A DNA stretch of 64,000 bases, from contig NZ_BBQI01000004.1 in assembly GCF_001652915.1 (NCBI RefSeq), positions 32,692 through 96,691 of the forward strand, read 5' to 3'. The notes below the pieces were generated by a model. That model searched no databases, was not told the DNA's origin, and saw nothing but the letters and a program-made list of their open reading frames with translations. Positions 21,313 through 29,375 of this stretch are shown here, piece after piece (within the stretch, counting starts at the first letter, position 1; each line of letters begins with the position of its first letter). Position numbers and translations under genes: made by a program. This DNA is from Cupriavidus sp. D384. GTDB taxonomy: Bacteria; Pseudomonadota; Gammaproteobacteria; Burkholderiales; Burkholderiaceae.

Positions 21313-22392
21313 TCAGGCGGCACGGGTATCGGAATGTGGGTCCGGTGTGTCTGTCTCCGGGCCGCCCGTCGCGGCGCCAGCGGCACCGGACTTGTTGGCA
21401 AAGGCCTTGGCAATGCGCTCGATGACGCCATTTCTGGCCGCATCATACCCGCGTTTGATCGCCCACTCAAAAGAATGGGCATCGGCGGAACCGTGGCTCT
21501 TGATCACCAGCCCGCGCAGCCCCAGCAGCGACGCGCCATTGTAGCGGGCGGGATCCAGCCGCCGCGCCAGGCGCGACAGCACCGGCATCGCCACGGCAGC
21601 GAGCAGCTTGGTGAACCAGGAGCGCGTGAACTCTTCCTTGATCATGCTGCCGATCATCTTCGCCAGGCCTTCGGTGCTCTTGAGCGCCACATTGCCGACG
21701 AAGCCGTCGCAGACGACGATATCGGTCGTGCCCTTGAAGATGTCGTTGCCTTCCACGTTGCCGTAGAAGTTGAGCTCGGAAGCGCGCAGCAGCTCGCCGG
21801 CGGCCTTGACCACCTCGTTGCCCTTGATCACTTCCTCGCCGATATTGAGCAGGCCCACCGTCGGGTGGTCCTTGTGATCCACCACCGCGACCATGGCCTC
21901 CGCCATGCGCGCGAACTGCAGCAGGTGCTCCGGCTCGCAATCGGCGTTGGCGCCGAGGTCGAGCACCGTGGTGCCCCAGCCCTGTTCGTTGGGAATCGTG
22001 GTGGCGATGGCCGGCCGCTCGATGCCTTCGAGCGTTTTCAGCACATAGCGTGAAACCGCCATCAGCGCGCCGGTATTGCCAGCGGAAATACAGGCGCCAG
22101 CCTTGCCTTCCTTGACTTGCGTCACGGCCACGCGCATCGAAGAGTCTTTCTTCTTGCGCAGCGCCACTTCCACCGGGTCATCCATGGTGATGACTTCGGT
22201 CGCGGGCACGATGGTCACGCGCGGATGATCGCTTGCATGCAGCTTCTTCAGCTGTGCGCCGATGGCGTCGGGCAGGCCGACGAGGATCATCTCGGCGTCG
22301 TCGTGACGGGAAAGAAAACTGATCGCTGCCGGCACCGTCACGGAGACTCCGTGATCACCGCCCATGCAGTCGATAGCGAGCTTGATCGTCAT
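21313..22392 (-). CDS. plsX: phosphate acyltransferase PlsX
   Basis: PlsX makes acyl-phosphate from acyl-ACP, feeding PlsY in phospholipid synthesis. The chosen ATG gives 359 residues ([15 protein letters not shown]), the canonical family N-terminus. [10 protein letters not shown] and [11 protein letters not shown] are typical family motifs. The C-terminal tail of about 20 residues is Ala/Gly/Thr-rich. In many bacteria it is co-transcribed with rpmF; here a terminator hairpin lies between them. Confidence 0.97.
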   Translation of the reverse strand: MTIKLAIDCMGGDHGVSVTVPAAISFLSRHDDAEMILVGLPDAIGAQLKKLHASDHPRVTIVPATEVITMDDPVEVALRKKKDSSMRVAVTQVKEGKAGACISAGNTGALMAVSRYVLKTLEGIERPAIATTIPNEQGWGTTVLDLGANADCEPEHLLQFARMAEAMVAVVDHKDHPTVGLLNIGEEVIKGNEVVKAAGELLRASELNFYGNVEGNDIFKGTTDIVVCDGFVGNVALKSTEGLAKMIGSMIKEEFTRSWFTKLLAAVAMPVLSRLARRLDPARYNGASLLGLRGLVIKSHGSADAHSFEWAIKRGYDAARNGVIERIAKAFANKSGAAGAATGGPETDTPDPHSDTRAA

Positions 22393-22495
22393 TGTTTCCT
22401 GATACGGAAAGCGCGCCGGCACCCGCCGCATCGGTTCGCGGGGACGCAACCAGCCGGACGCGCGGATACGCTGCCGTGCGGGCGCCGAGCGCCCA

Positions 22496-22525
22496 ACAAA
22501 AAAGCGGCAACGAGCTTGCCGCTTT
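22496..22525 (-). terminator. intrinsic terminator between rpmF and plsX
   Basis: A 10-bp perfect inverted repeat (aaagcggcaa / ttgccgcttt) with a cgagc loop is followed on the minus strand by a run of six T residues. It lies about 60 bases after the rpmF stop and would end or attenuate the yceD-rpmF transcript. Confidence 0.88.
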
Positions 22526-22584
22526 CCTGTTTTACACCTGACAACGTGCGCGAGCGAGACACAGGGTCACGCCAGACGACCTGG

Positions 22585-22764
22585 TCAGTCGTTCTTGGTC
22601 TTGATGACCTTGCGACCACGGTAGTAGCCGTTCGGGCTGACATGGTGGCGCAGGTGGGTTTCGCCCGTGGTCGGCTCAACGGCCAGGGGGGCGACCGACA
22701 GATGGTCGTGCGAACGATGCATGCCGCGCTTGGACGGCGACTTCTTGTTCTGTTGAACAGCCAT
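22585..22764 (-). CDS. rpmF: 50S ribosomal protein L32
   Basis: L32 is a small basic protein of the 50S subunit. The protein has 59 residues, reading [20 protein letters not shown] at the start and ending VIKTKND. There is no CxxC zinc ribbon, so this is the zinc-independent form common in betaproteobacteria. A GAAGGAG ribosome site lies before the ATG. It follows yceD, the conserved partner in proteobacteria, and both are read from one strong promoter. Confidence 0.98.
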   Translation of the reverse strand: MAVQQNKKSPSKRGMHRSHDHLSVAPLAVEPTTGETHLRHHVSPNGYYRGRKVIKTKND

Positions 22765-22885
22765 GATGACTCCTTCGAGAATTTTGCGATATTAACACAC
22801 GCATCCTGCGCAAGGCGTAGCCGGGGCCCGGCTGGATGCTTGACCTGCTACCGTGAGACCTGCCACGGCCACGCTCAGCGCGGCG

Positions 22886-23503
22886 TCAGTGCTTGGTCTT
22901 CAGGCCGGCCAGCGCCGCGAAGGGCGAAGGCCGCTTTTCTTCCGCGGGTGGCGCCTCGGGCTCCACCTCGCCATCTGCGCCGGTCACGAGAGACTCGTGA
23001 ACCGTCGGGCAGACTTCATGCTTTGGTGCCGCAGGCAATGCCAGCAGCACTTCATCTTCAATCAGTTCGAGCGCCGAAAATTTCTTCGAACCCACGATCA
23101 CGTCGAGTTCGTCGTCATCCATCGACGCATCGTCGGCAGCCGCTTCGCTGACCACCACTTCAAAACGCATTTCCGTCGCGATCGGCTCGGGATACACCCC
23201 AAGGCAGCGCTGGCAATCGAGCCAGACACGGCCATTGACCGTCACGTCGACAAACAGGCGTTGCGATACGGCCGCGCCAGGCTCGGCCGCCTCTTCGCGG
23301 ACAAAGCCGCTCAGGGTGTACGAGAACGCCTCGTCCTGGGCCGATGCTGGCGCATCGGCAGCCGTCTCGGCTAAGATGCGCGGCAAATCGCGCACCGGCA
23401 CCTCTCCCGCCACATTGCCACCTTTGCGGCAGAAGGCGAAGAGATCGGTTTCACGCAGATCGAAGGCCACGGCGGACGCCGTTGGCTGGGTCGGCTGACT
23501 CAT
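22886..23503 (-). CDS. yceD: YceD family (DUF177) protein, 23S rRNA accumulation
   Basis: YceD-family proteins are needed for normal 23S rRNA accumulation in E. coli and are nearly always encoded upstream of rpmF. The start at MSQPTQPTASAVAF gives 205 residues. The central VWLDCQRCLGVY carries the family CxxC, and DELDVIVGSKKFSALELIEDEVLLALP is the conserved C-terminal block, here followed by a Glu/Pro-rich segment. It is divergent from maf, with a clear sigma-70 promoter upstream. Confidence 0.93.
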   Translation of the reverse strand: MSQPTQPTASAVAFDLRETDLFAFCRKGGNVAGEVPVRDLPRILAETAADAPASAQDEAFSYTLSGFVREEAAEPGAAVSQRLFVDVTVNGRVWLDCQRCLGVYPEPIATEMRFEVVVSEAAADDASMDDDELDVIVGSKKFSALELIEDEVLLALPAAPKHEVCPTVHESLVTGADGEVEPEAPPAEEKRPSPFAALAGLKTKH

Positions 23504-23579
23504 ACAGACTGAATCGCAATAAATGCCTTGTTTGCCACACGTAGCAGGCAACGCATGTGCCTGTGCAGCTAAACGCGCG

Positions 23580-23609
23580 ATTATACGTGGAATTTCCCGG
23601 AACGGTCAA
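23580..23609 (-). promoter_or_regulatory. sigma-70 promoter of yceD-rpmF
   Basis: On the minus strand, TTGACC (-35, at 23604-23609) and a perfect TATAAT (-10, at 23580-23585) are separated by 18 bases, about 80 bases before the yceD ATG. The palindromic site GTATAC (23611-23616) lies directly upstream of the -35. Confidence 0.8.
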
Positions 23610-23659
23610 AGTATACAAGCCGAAAACCGTTCCTCACCGCTTTCAGGCGCTATCTATAT

Positions 23660-24259
23660 ATGTCATCCGACTCCCGCCCTGCCCTGATCCTCGGGTCGAG
23701 CTCTCCTTACCGCCGCGAACTGCTGGCGCGCCTGCAGATCCCGTTCGAGGTGGCAACGCCCGATATCGACGAAACGCCACTGCCCGGCGAGCGCCCCGAC
23801 GCGACGGCCCTGCGCCTGGCGCGCCTGAAGGCCGAAGCCATTGCGGCGCGTCACCCGGGCGCACTGGTGATCGGGTCCGACCAGGTCTGCACGCTCGACG
23901 ACATGCAGATCGGCAAACCCGGCACCCACGACAAGGCGCTGGCGCAGCTGCAGCTGATGCGTGGCCGAACCGTCACCTTTCATTCGGCCCTGTGCCTGCT
24001 CGACAGCCGTACAGGCGTGGCGCAACTGGCTGACGTGAAGACACTGGTCACGTTCCGCAATCTGACCGATGCAGAGCTGGATGCCTATCTGCGCATCGAA
24101 ACGCCGTACGACTGCGCCGGCAGTGCCAAGGCTGAGGGTCTTGGCATCGCCCTGCTGTCGCGCGTGGAATCGGACGATCCCACGGCCCTGATCGGCCTGC
24201 CGCTGGTGGCGCTGACCGGCATGCTGCGCCAGGCCGGCTACCCGTTCTTTGGAGCCTGA
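23660..24259 (+). CDS. Maf-like nucleotide pyrophosphatase (YceF type)
   Basis: Maf proteins hydrolyse non-canonical nucleoside triphosphates; the YceF branch prefers 7-methyl-GTP. The protein has 199 residues: N-terminal LILGSSSPYRRELLARL with the phosphate-binding Ser/Arg residues, DIDETPLPGE, and the central VIGSDQVC motif, where the catalytic Asp lies. The neighbourhood yceD-rpmF next to a Maf protein is also seen in E. coli, where that copy is yceF, supporting the subfamily. It is followed after three bases by a methyltransferase gene. Confidence 0.92.
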   Translation: MSSDSRPALILGSSSPYRRELLARLQIPFEVATPDIDETPLPGERPDATALRLARLKAEAIAARHPGALVIGSDQVCTLDDMQIGKPGTHDKALAQLQLMRGRTVTFHSALCLLDSRTGVAQLADVKTLVTFRNLTDAELDAYLRIETPYDCAGSAKAEGLGIALLSRVESDDPTALIGLPLVALTGMLRQAGYPFFGA

Positions 24260-24262
24260 ACC

Positions 24263-24994
24263 ATGGCTGGCACGCTTTTCCTGATTCCCAACACGCTCGG
24301 CAAGCGCGACGAGTCCGATCCGGTGATCGATGTGCTTCCCGCCGGTGTGCAGCAGATTGCGGCAAGGCTTGACTATCTGGTGGCCGAGAACGCCAAGACG
24401 GCACGCGCCTTTCTAAAGAAGCTTGGCGAGACCGCGCCCCTGACGCATGCCATCCAGCAAATCGAGATCCGCGAGCTGAACGTCAATACGAAGTCCGATG
24501 CGCTGGACGCCCTGCTCGACCCCATCGCCACCGGGCGTGACGGCGGCCTGCTTTCCGAAGCGGGCGTGCCGGCCGTGGCCGATCCGGGTGCCGATCTGGT
24601 GCGGCTGGCCCACTCGCGCAATATCAAGGTGCGGCCGCTGGTCGGCCCCAGTTCGATCCTGCTGGCGGTCATGGGATCGGGCCTGAACGGCCAGAGCTTC
24701 GCGTTCAATGGCTACCTGCCGGTGGACGCAGACGAACGCGCGAAGAAGCTGCGCGACCTGGAGCAGCGATCGCGCAAGGCACAGCAAACGCAGGTGTGGA
24801 TCGAGACACCGTATCGCAACGGCGCGCTGCTCGACGCGTTGCGCCAGCATTGTTCGGGCACCACGCTGCTGTCGATCGCCGTGGACCTGACACTGCCATC
24901 GGAGACCATCGTCACGCTGCCGATCTCGGCCTGGCGGCCGGATCGCCTGGAACTGCACAAGCGCCCGGCGATTTTCTCGCTACTGGCGCAGTAG
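24263..24994 (+). CDS. SAM-dependent methyltransferase, tetrapyrrole methylase fold (RsmI-like)
   Basis: The protein has 243 residues in the tetrapyrrole methylase family, with the RsmI-like pattern LLSEAGVPAVADPGADLVRLAH and VGPSSILLAVMGSGLNGQSFAFNGYLP. True RsmI methylates 16S rRNA C1402; this is a recognised paralogous group whose substrate I cannot assign. RsmI usually starts with LYVVATPIGN; here the N-terminus is LFLIPNTLGK and the following region differs. It is almost contiguous with maf and so probably co-transcribed. Confidence 0.85.
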   Translation: MAGTLFLIPNTLGKRDESDPVIDVLPAGVQQIAARLDYLVAENAKTARAFLKKLGETAPLTHAIQQIEIRELNVNTKSDALDALLDPIATGRDGGLLSEAGVPAVADPGADLVRLAHSRNIKVRPLVGPSSILLAVMGSGLNGQSFAFNGYLPVDADERAKKLRDLEQRSRKAQQTQVWIETPYRNGALLDALRQHCSGTTLLSIAVDLTLPSETIVTLPISAWRPDRLELHKRPAIFSLLAQ

Positions 24995-25081
24995 CTGGCA
25001 GACGCCACTGGTAAACCAGCAGGCAACTGGCATCATCCCGTCCACTCCCCGCCGGGAGAGGACGGAAAACCGCCAGATCCA

Positions 25082-26248
25082 TCAGCGCACAGCCGGCGCC
25101 GACGCGTTAATCAGCATCATCTTCATCGCCGCGGAACCCATCGCCGCGCCAAACCGCTTGGCGACGCGCTCGGCAATATTCTCCTTGACGGTGTAGTCGA
25201 CGATATCTTCGGCCTTGAACAGGTCGCGCGCCACGTAGTCGGCGCTGCCCAGGCCATCGGCCAGACCCAGTTCCACCGCGCGCTCGCCTGACCAGAACAG
25301 GCCCGAGAACAGGTCCGGATCGTTCTTGAGGCGGTCGCCCCGGCCTTCCTTGACCACGTCGATGAACTGCTGGTGGATCTGCTTGAGCATCGATTCCGCG
25401 AACGCCTTCTGGCGCGGCACCTCGGGCGAGAACGGATCGAGCATGCCCTTGTTGGCGCCCGACGTGTACAGCCGGCGCTGGACGCCCAGCTTGTCCATCA
25501 GGCCGGTGAAGCCGAAACCATCCATCAGCACGCCGATCGAGCCGACGATGCTGGCCTTGTCGACATAGATCTTGTCGGCTGCCGCGGCCACGTAATAGCC
25601 GCCCGACGCGCAGATTTCCTCCACCACCACGTAGAACGGCTTGTCCGGATAGAGCTTGCGCAGGCGATGGATCTCGTCGTTGATGATGCCGGCCTGCACC
25701 GGCGACCCGCCAGGCGAATTGATCTTCAGGATCACGCCCGCTGCCGTGGCGTCGGCAAACGCGGCCTGCAGCGATGCATTGATCGATTCGGCGCTGGCCG
25801 GCGTGCCGGCGGCGATCTCGCCTTCCAGCGTAACCATGGCCGTGTGGCGACCGGCGGTGCTGGTCAGGCTGTCACCCTTGAAATCGATGACCGCAAACAG
25901 GATCAGCGCCAGGATGCCCAGCATCACCAGCCGGAAGAAGATTTTCCAGCGCCGGGCCGAGCGTTGCTCGCGCAGGCTGGCCAATAGCACCTTCTCCAGC
26001 ACATCGCGCTCCCAGCCGCCACTGGCGCTGGCGCCGCCCACCGGCGCGGCAGCCTGGCCGGCCATGCGCGCCCGGCGTTCGTCGGCCTCGCGCCGTGCGG
26101 CATCGTCGCCGGCCTTCAGTTCGCGTTCGAGCGGATAGTCCGCATGCTGCGCCGATTCCAGCGTCTCGCTGCCGGGGGTGTGCTCGTCGAGGCGCTGCTC
26201 AGGTTGACCCGGTTGTTCGGATGATGGCGGTTTTTGCTGTTCTGTCAT
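25082..26248 (-). CDS. sppA: S49 family signal peptide peptidase (SppA type)
   Basis: This is a membrane-anchored serine protease that degrades cleaved signal peptides. The chosen ATG gives 388 residues. A long charged cytoplasmic N-terminus of about 100 residues precedes one membrane segment (LVMLGILALILFAVIDF). A single S49 domain follows, with the catalytic Ser in EICASGGYYVAAAAD. It is the short (about 40 kDa) form rather than the double-domain E. coli SppA. A TTG seven codons upstream is an alternative start. It is last in the rluC-gph-Rieske-sppA run. Confidence 0.92.
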   Translation of the reverse strand: MTEQQKPPSSEQPGQPEQRLDEHTPGSETLESAQHADYPLERELKAGDDAARREADERRARMAGQAAAPVGGASASGGWERDVLEKVLLASLREQRSARRWKIFFRLVMLGILALILFAVIDFKGDSLTSTAGRHTAMVTLEGEIAAGTPASAESINASLQAAFADATAAGVILKINSPGGSPVQAGIINDEIHRLRKLYPDKPFYVVVEEICASGGYYVAAAADKIYVDKASIVGSIGVLMDGFGFTGLMDKLGVQRRLYTSGANKGMLDPFSPEVPRQKAFAESMLKQIHQQFIDVVKEGRGDRLKNDPDLFSGLFWSGERAVELGLADGLGSADYVARDLFKAEDIVDYTVKENIAERVAKRFGAAMGSAAMKMMLINASAPAVR

Positions 26249-26287
26249 GCAGATGGACTCAAGCGTCAAACGAAGACCCGGCTCCGC

Positions 26288-26671
26288 TCAGCTGGCGTCG
26301 GGCGCAAAAAAAGGGGCTTCGGGCTGCCAGAAGACAGCGCCTTCGCGTTCCTCTATACGGAGCTTGGCCAGCGCGGCGCCCCGGCAAGGGCCGCCGACAC
26401 ACAGGCCGGTGTCTGGCGCGTAGGTCGCGCCATGTGTCGCACACATCAAGTATAGGCCTGCACTATCGAAAAACTGTCCCTCCTGCCAGTCGAGCTCCAT
26501 GGGCACATGAGCGCACTGGTTCAGGTAGCCGTACGCAACGCCGTCGTAGCGGATCGCAAACGCGCCAATATCGCGCGAAGCCATGCGGACGGTGAAACGC
26601 ACGCCGGCACCGCCATCGACCAGGTCAGCCGCCGAGCAGAGACGGCGTGCCGTGAGGCTTTCATCAGGCAT
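26288..26671 (-). CDS. stand-alone Rieske [2Fe-2S] protein
   Basis: The 127 residues form a single Rieske domain: ligands C53-x-H55 in NQCAHVP and C77-x2-H80 in CATHGATY, followed by the usual Gly/Pro loop (CVGGPCRGA). There is no signal peptide or membrane segment, so it is a soluble ferredoxin-like electron carrier or a subunit of an unknown oxygenase. The ATG overlaps the end of gph by eight bases, which implies coupling. No oxygenase or reductase is adjacent. The fold is certain; the partner is unknown. Confidence 0.88.
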   Translation of the reverse strand: MPDESLTARRLCSAADLVDGGAGVRFTVRMASRDIGAFAIRYDGVAYGYLNQCAHVPMELDWQEGQFFDSAGLYLMCATHGATYAPDTGLCVGGPCRGAALAKLRIEEREGAVFWQPEAPFFAPDAS

Positions 26672-27323
26672 GGTCAAGCAGCCACTGCTGCAAATCGGCG
26701 ATCGACGTGGCGCAATGTACCGGCGACATGGCACGCAAAGAATCCGCCGGATGTGCGCCATAACACACCCCCAGGCCCTGCGCCCCGGCGTTGATCGCCA
26801 TTTGCAGATCGTGCGTGGTGTCGCCAATCATGACCGTGCGCTCGATGTCCTGACCCAGTTCACGGGTGAGTTCATGCAGCATGGCCGGATGGGGCTTCGA
26901 GAATGTCTCGTCCGCGCAACGTGTGGCATCGAACAACTTGCCCAGGCCAGTGCTTGCGAGCGCACGCTCCAGGCCCACGCGGGTCTTGCCAGTCGCCACG
27001 CCCAGGAAATAGTGCTCGGTGTGCAGGGCTTCGAGCATCTCGCGCACGCCGGGGAACAGCACCAGGTCGGCGTCGCGGGTCAGGAAGTGATAGCGATAGC
27101 GCTCGGCCAGACGCGGGTAGTCGGCCGGATCGAGCGTCGGCACGGCGTAGGACAGCGCGTCCTTCAGGCCCAGCCCGATCACGTGGCTGGCGGCGCTGTC
27201 GTCGGGCACTGGCAAACCCAGGTCGCGGCTGGCCAGCTGAATGCATTTGGCGATGGTGGGCGTGGAATCCATCAGGGTTCCATCCCAGTCGAAGACGATC
27301 AGGTCGAAGCGCTGCCTGCCCAT
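26664..27323 (-). CDS. HAD-family hydrolase, phosphoglycolate phosphatase-like
   Basis: The protein has 219 residues in HAD subfamily IA: motif I FDWDGTLMDS, motif II ATGKTR, motif III with Lys in FSKPHPAML and motif IV MIGDTTHDLQMA. It resembles Gph, which clears 2-phosphoglycolate, but HAD substrate calls from sequence are weak. It lies between rluC and the overlapping Rieske gene. The TGA is read through by the Rieske ATG frame. Confidence 0.9.
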   Translation of the reverse strand: MGRQRFDLIVFDWDGTLMDSTPTIAKCIQLASRDLGLPVPDDSAASHVIGLGLKDALSYAVPTLDPADYPRLAERYRYHFLTRDADLVLFPGVREMLEALHTEHYFLGVATGKTRVGLERALASTGLGKLFDATRCADETFSKPHPAMLHELTRELGQDIERTVMIGDTTHDLQMAINAGAQGLGVCYGAHPADSLRAMSPVHCATSIADLQQWLLDHA

Positions 27324-27384
27324 TGCGGTCCTTGGTCGATGCGGAAAGTGTTGCAGATATGGATTGCGGCGCGTGCGCCATTCC

Positions 27385-28383
27385 TCACGAAGCGGCGCCG
27401 ATAGGAGTCAATTGTTGCAAAAAATCGACACATTCGGGAGGCAGCGGTGCCGATACCGTGATCGGGTCGCCGGTATTCGGATGGACAAAGGTCAGCTTGT
27501 GGGCGTGCAGGAACATCCGTTTGAGGCCAGGCTTGGCGCCACTGCGAGAAAGTGCCTTGTTGAGCGCAAAATCGCCGTACTTCTCGTCGCCAACAATCGG
27601 AAAGCCGGTCGACTGCAGATGCACGCGGATCTGGTGCGTGCGGCCGGTCTTGAGCTCAGCCTCCAGGAGCGTAAAACCCTCGAACGCCTTTACGCGATTG
27701 AAGATGGTGTGCGAAGCCAGCCCGTCAGCCTGCACGCGCACACGCCGCTCGCCGTCGGGCGTGCTGTACTTATATAGAGGCAGTTTCACGTGCTGGCGCG
27801 CATTGGGAAATTCCCCGGCCACGCAGGCGAAGTAGCGCTTGTCCATGTCGCTGCCGCGAATCTGCTCGTGCAGGTGCACCAGCGCCGAGCGCTTCTTCGC
27901 CAGCACCAGGATGCCCGAGGTTTCGCGATCCAGACGATGCACCAGCTCAAGGAACTTGGCCTCCGGGCGCGCCCGGCGCAGTTGCTCGATCACGCCGAAC
28001 GCCACACCCGAACCGCCATGCACAGCCACGCCGGCCGGCTTGTCGATGACCAGCAGATGGGAGTCTTCAAACAGGATGGGAAACTCGCCGGCCGGCACGT
28101 AAGTGCCTTCTGCTGCCTTTTCAGCCACGCGAATTGGCGGTATCCGTACGACATCGCCCAGCTTCAGCCGATAAGTCGCATCGATCCGGCCCTTGTTCAC
28201 ACGAACTTCGCCAGAGCGCAACACCCGGTAGATGTGGCTCTTGGGCACCCCCTTGGCAATCTTCAGCAGGAAGTTGTCGATGCGCTGCCCTTCGGCACTC
28301 TCGTCAATCGTGACATACGCCACCTGGAGGCCGCTAGCGCGGGAGCGCGGCTCCGTTTCAATTTGATGGCGTAACTCATTCAT
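27385..28383 (-). CDS. rluC: 23S rRNA pseudouridine synthase RluC
   Basis: RluC makes pseudouridines at 955, 2504 and 2580 of E. coli 23S rRNA. The protein has 332 residues: an S4 RNA-binding domain at about 35-95 (QRIDNFLLKIAKGVPKSHIY), then the RluA-type catalytic domain with Asp in LVHRLDRETSGILV and KTGRTHQIRVHL. The start is MNELRHQIETE, chosen because earlier in-frame codons lie in a non-coding-looking region. It is divergent from rne, the same neighbour relation as in E. coli. Confidence 0.94.
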   Translation of the reverse strand: MNELRHQIETEPRSRASGLQVAYVTIDESAEGQRIDNFLLKIAKGVPKSHIYRVLRSGEVRVNKGRIDATYRLKLGDVVRIPPIRVAEKAAEGTYVPAGEFPILFEDSHLLVIDKPAGVAVHGGSGVAFGVIEQLRRARPEAKFLELVHRLDRETSGILVLAKKRSALVHLHEQIRGSDMDKRYFACVAGEFPNARQHVKLPLYKYSTPDGERRVRVQADGLASHTIFNRVKAFEGFTLLEAELKTGRTHQIRVHLQSTGFPIVGDEKYGDFALNKALSRSGAKPGLKRMFLHAHKLTFVHPNTGDPITVSAPLPPECVDFLQQLTPIGAAS

Positions 28384-29375
28384 TTTCAATATAATTTCCC
28401 GGCCGTTCCCGGCCAAATGCCGGAAATGTGCGACCTGTGTAAGCGATGTTTGGCGCGAACCCCAACCGGAATGCCTGCCTTTTTTGCGGCAAACCGGAAC
28501 GGAATATGCAGGGCATCCAGGCAGTTGTCTTGGGTAGTCCCACCAGTATCCGCGCAAGATCTCGCATTTTACACTTCGGGTTGCCGCCAGCCCGGCCCGT
28601 CTCCCGCATGTTGCGTACCCCGCAAGCGCCAGACAGGCAAATGGTGGCAATCAGCAGCACGCACGCGCCGCGCCGGCGCGCAGGAAGTCGCCCAGAGGCG
28701 GCTTCGGCAACCAGCCGGCCGACACGTGGAAACAGAGTGTTCAGGTAGAAAAGAATTCAATGCGGGTGCCAGCGAACGGGCATCCGCATCGGTGAGAGAA
28801 GACCGCCCGCACCGGGAACCGGTGCCGGCCCGGCAGGTGACACCCTGCCAACCGACCTGCAGTACCCGCCGCAACTTGCCGGTGGTCGTCGTAGTTCGAC
28901 GATCCGGCAGCGGCGCCCGAGCGCAGAACGCGAAGAACCAGCGGCGCGCCCGCCAGCGGACAGGTCGGTTTGGCAATGGCATGCAACTGCTGTGTCCGGA
29001 TGACTTGCTCTTTGACGCGTCCTGGCCATCCCGGCCCGGCTGCGATGGGCAGCGTTGCCCGTGCCGATGGCACGGCCGACATGCCGCCCTCGCCCCCGGC
29101 CCGCCGGCATCCGCCAGATATCGCTGCATCAGGAGCAAGGCCCATTTGCCCTCTCCCGACCCAGCAGCGGATCGCCCGCAGGCTTTTTTGCGGATGACGG
29201 GACGCCGACACCCTCTCCTTTCACCCGCGCCCAGCCGGCCGCATAGCAGAACGCGCCGGCAACTCCGGCAATTCTCCCGCCCTCGCTCTCTTTCCTCGCG
29301 TGCTCCCTGGACCGTCGCGGGCATGACCCACTCATGACCCATTGGGCTCCCGCGACACTGGAGTGAGGTATTGCG
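28384..29375 (+). other. about 1 kb region between rluC and rne, probable rne leader
   Basis: No convincing gene lies here. On the plus strand a TATAAT (28390-28395) sits at the rluC end, without a well-spaced -35. Further along are short inverted repeats, for example atgcctgc / gcagggcat around 28471-28529. Stop-free frames cross the region on both strands, but their translations are Arg/Pro/Ser/Cys-rich and unlike proteins. The rne ATG has GGAGTGAGGT just before it. Long autoregulatory leaders are known for rne in enterics; this one is inferred only from position and length. Confidence 0.5.

Noticed and set aside
19126..22053. Long plus-strand frame antisense to fabG-fabD-fabH-plsX
   Set aside because: His/Arg/Gly-rich shadow of well-identified genes with no domain signature. 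Similar shadows over lepA (10182-12263) and over trpF, truA and fimV (60847-63201) were rejected for the same reason.
25039..25064. Hairpin between the RsmI-like gene and sppA
   Set aside because: A 5+5 bp stem with a central mismatch and no T tract on either strand. It may help termination but is not supported enough to list.
28417..29337. A plus-strand stop-free frame of about 306 codons in the rluC-rne gap
   Set aside because: The product is rich in Arg, Pro, Ser and Cys, has no motif or ribosome site, and overlaps another equally unlikely frame on the other strand. It looks like a GC-content artefact.
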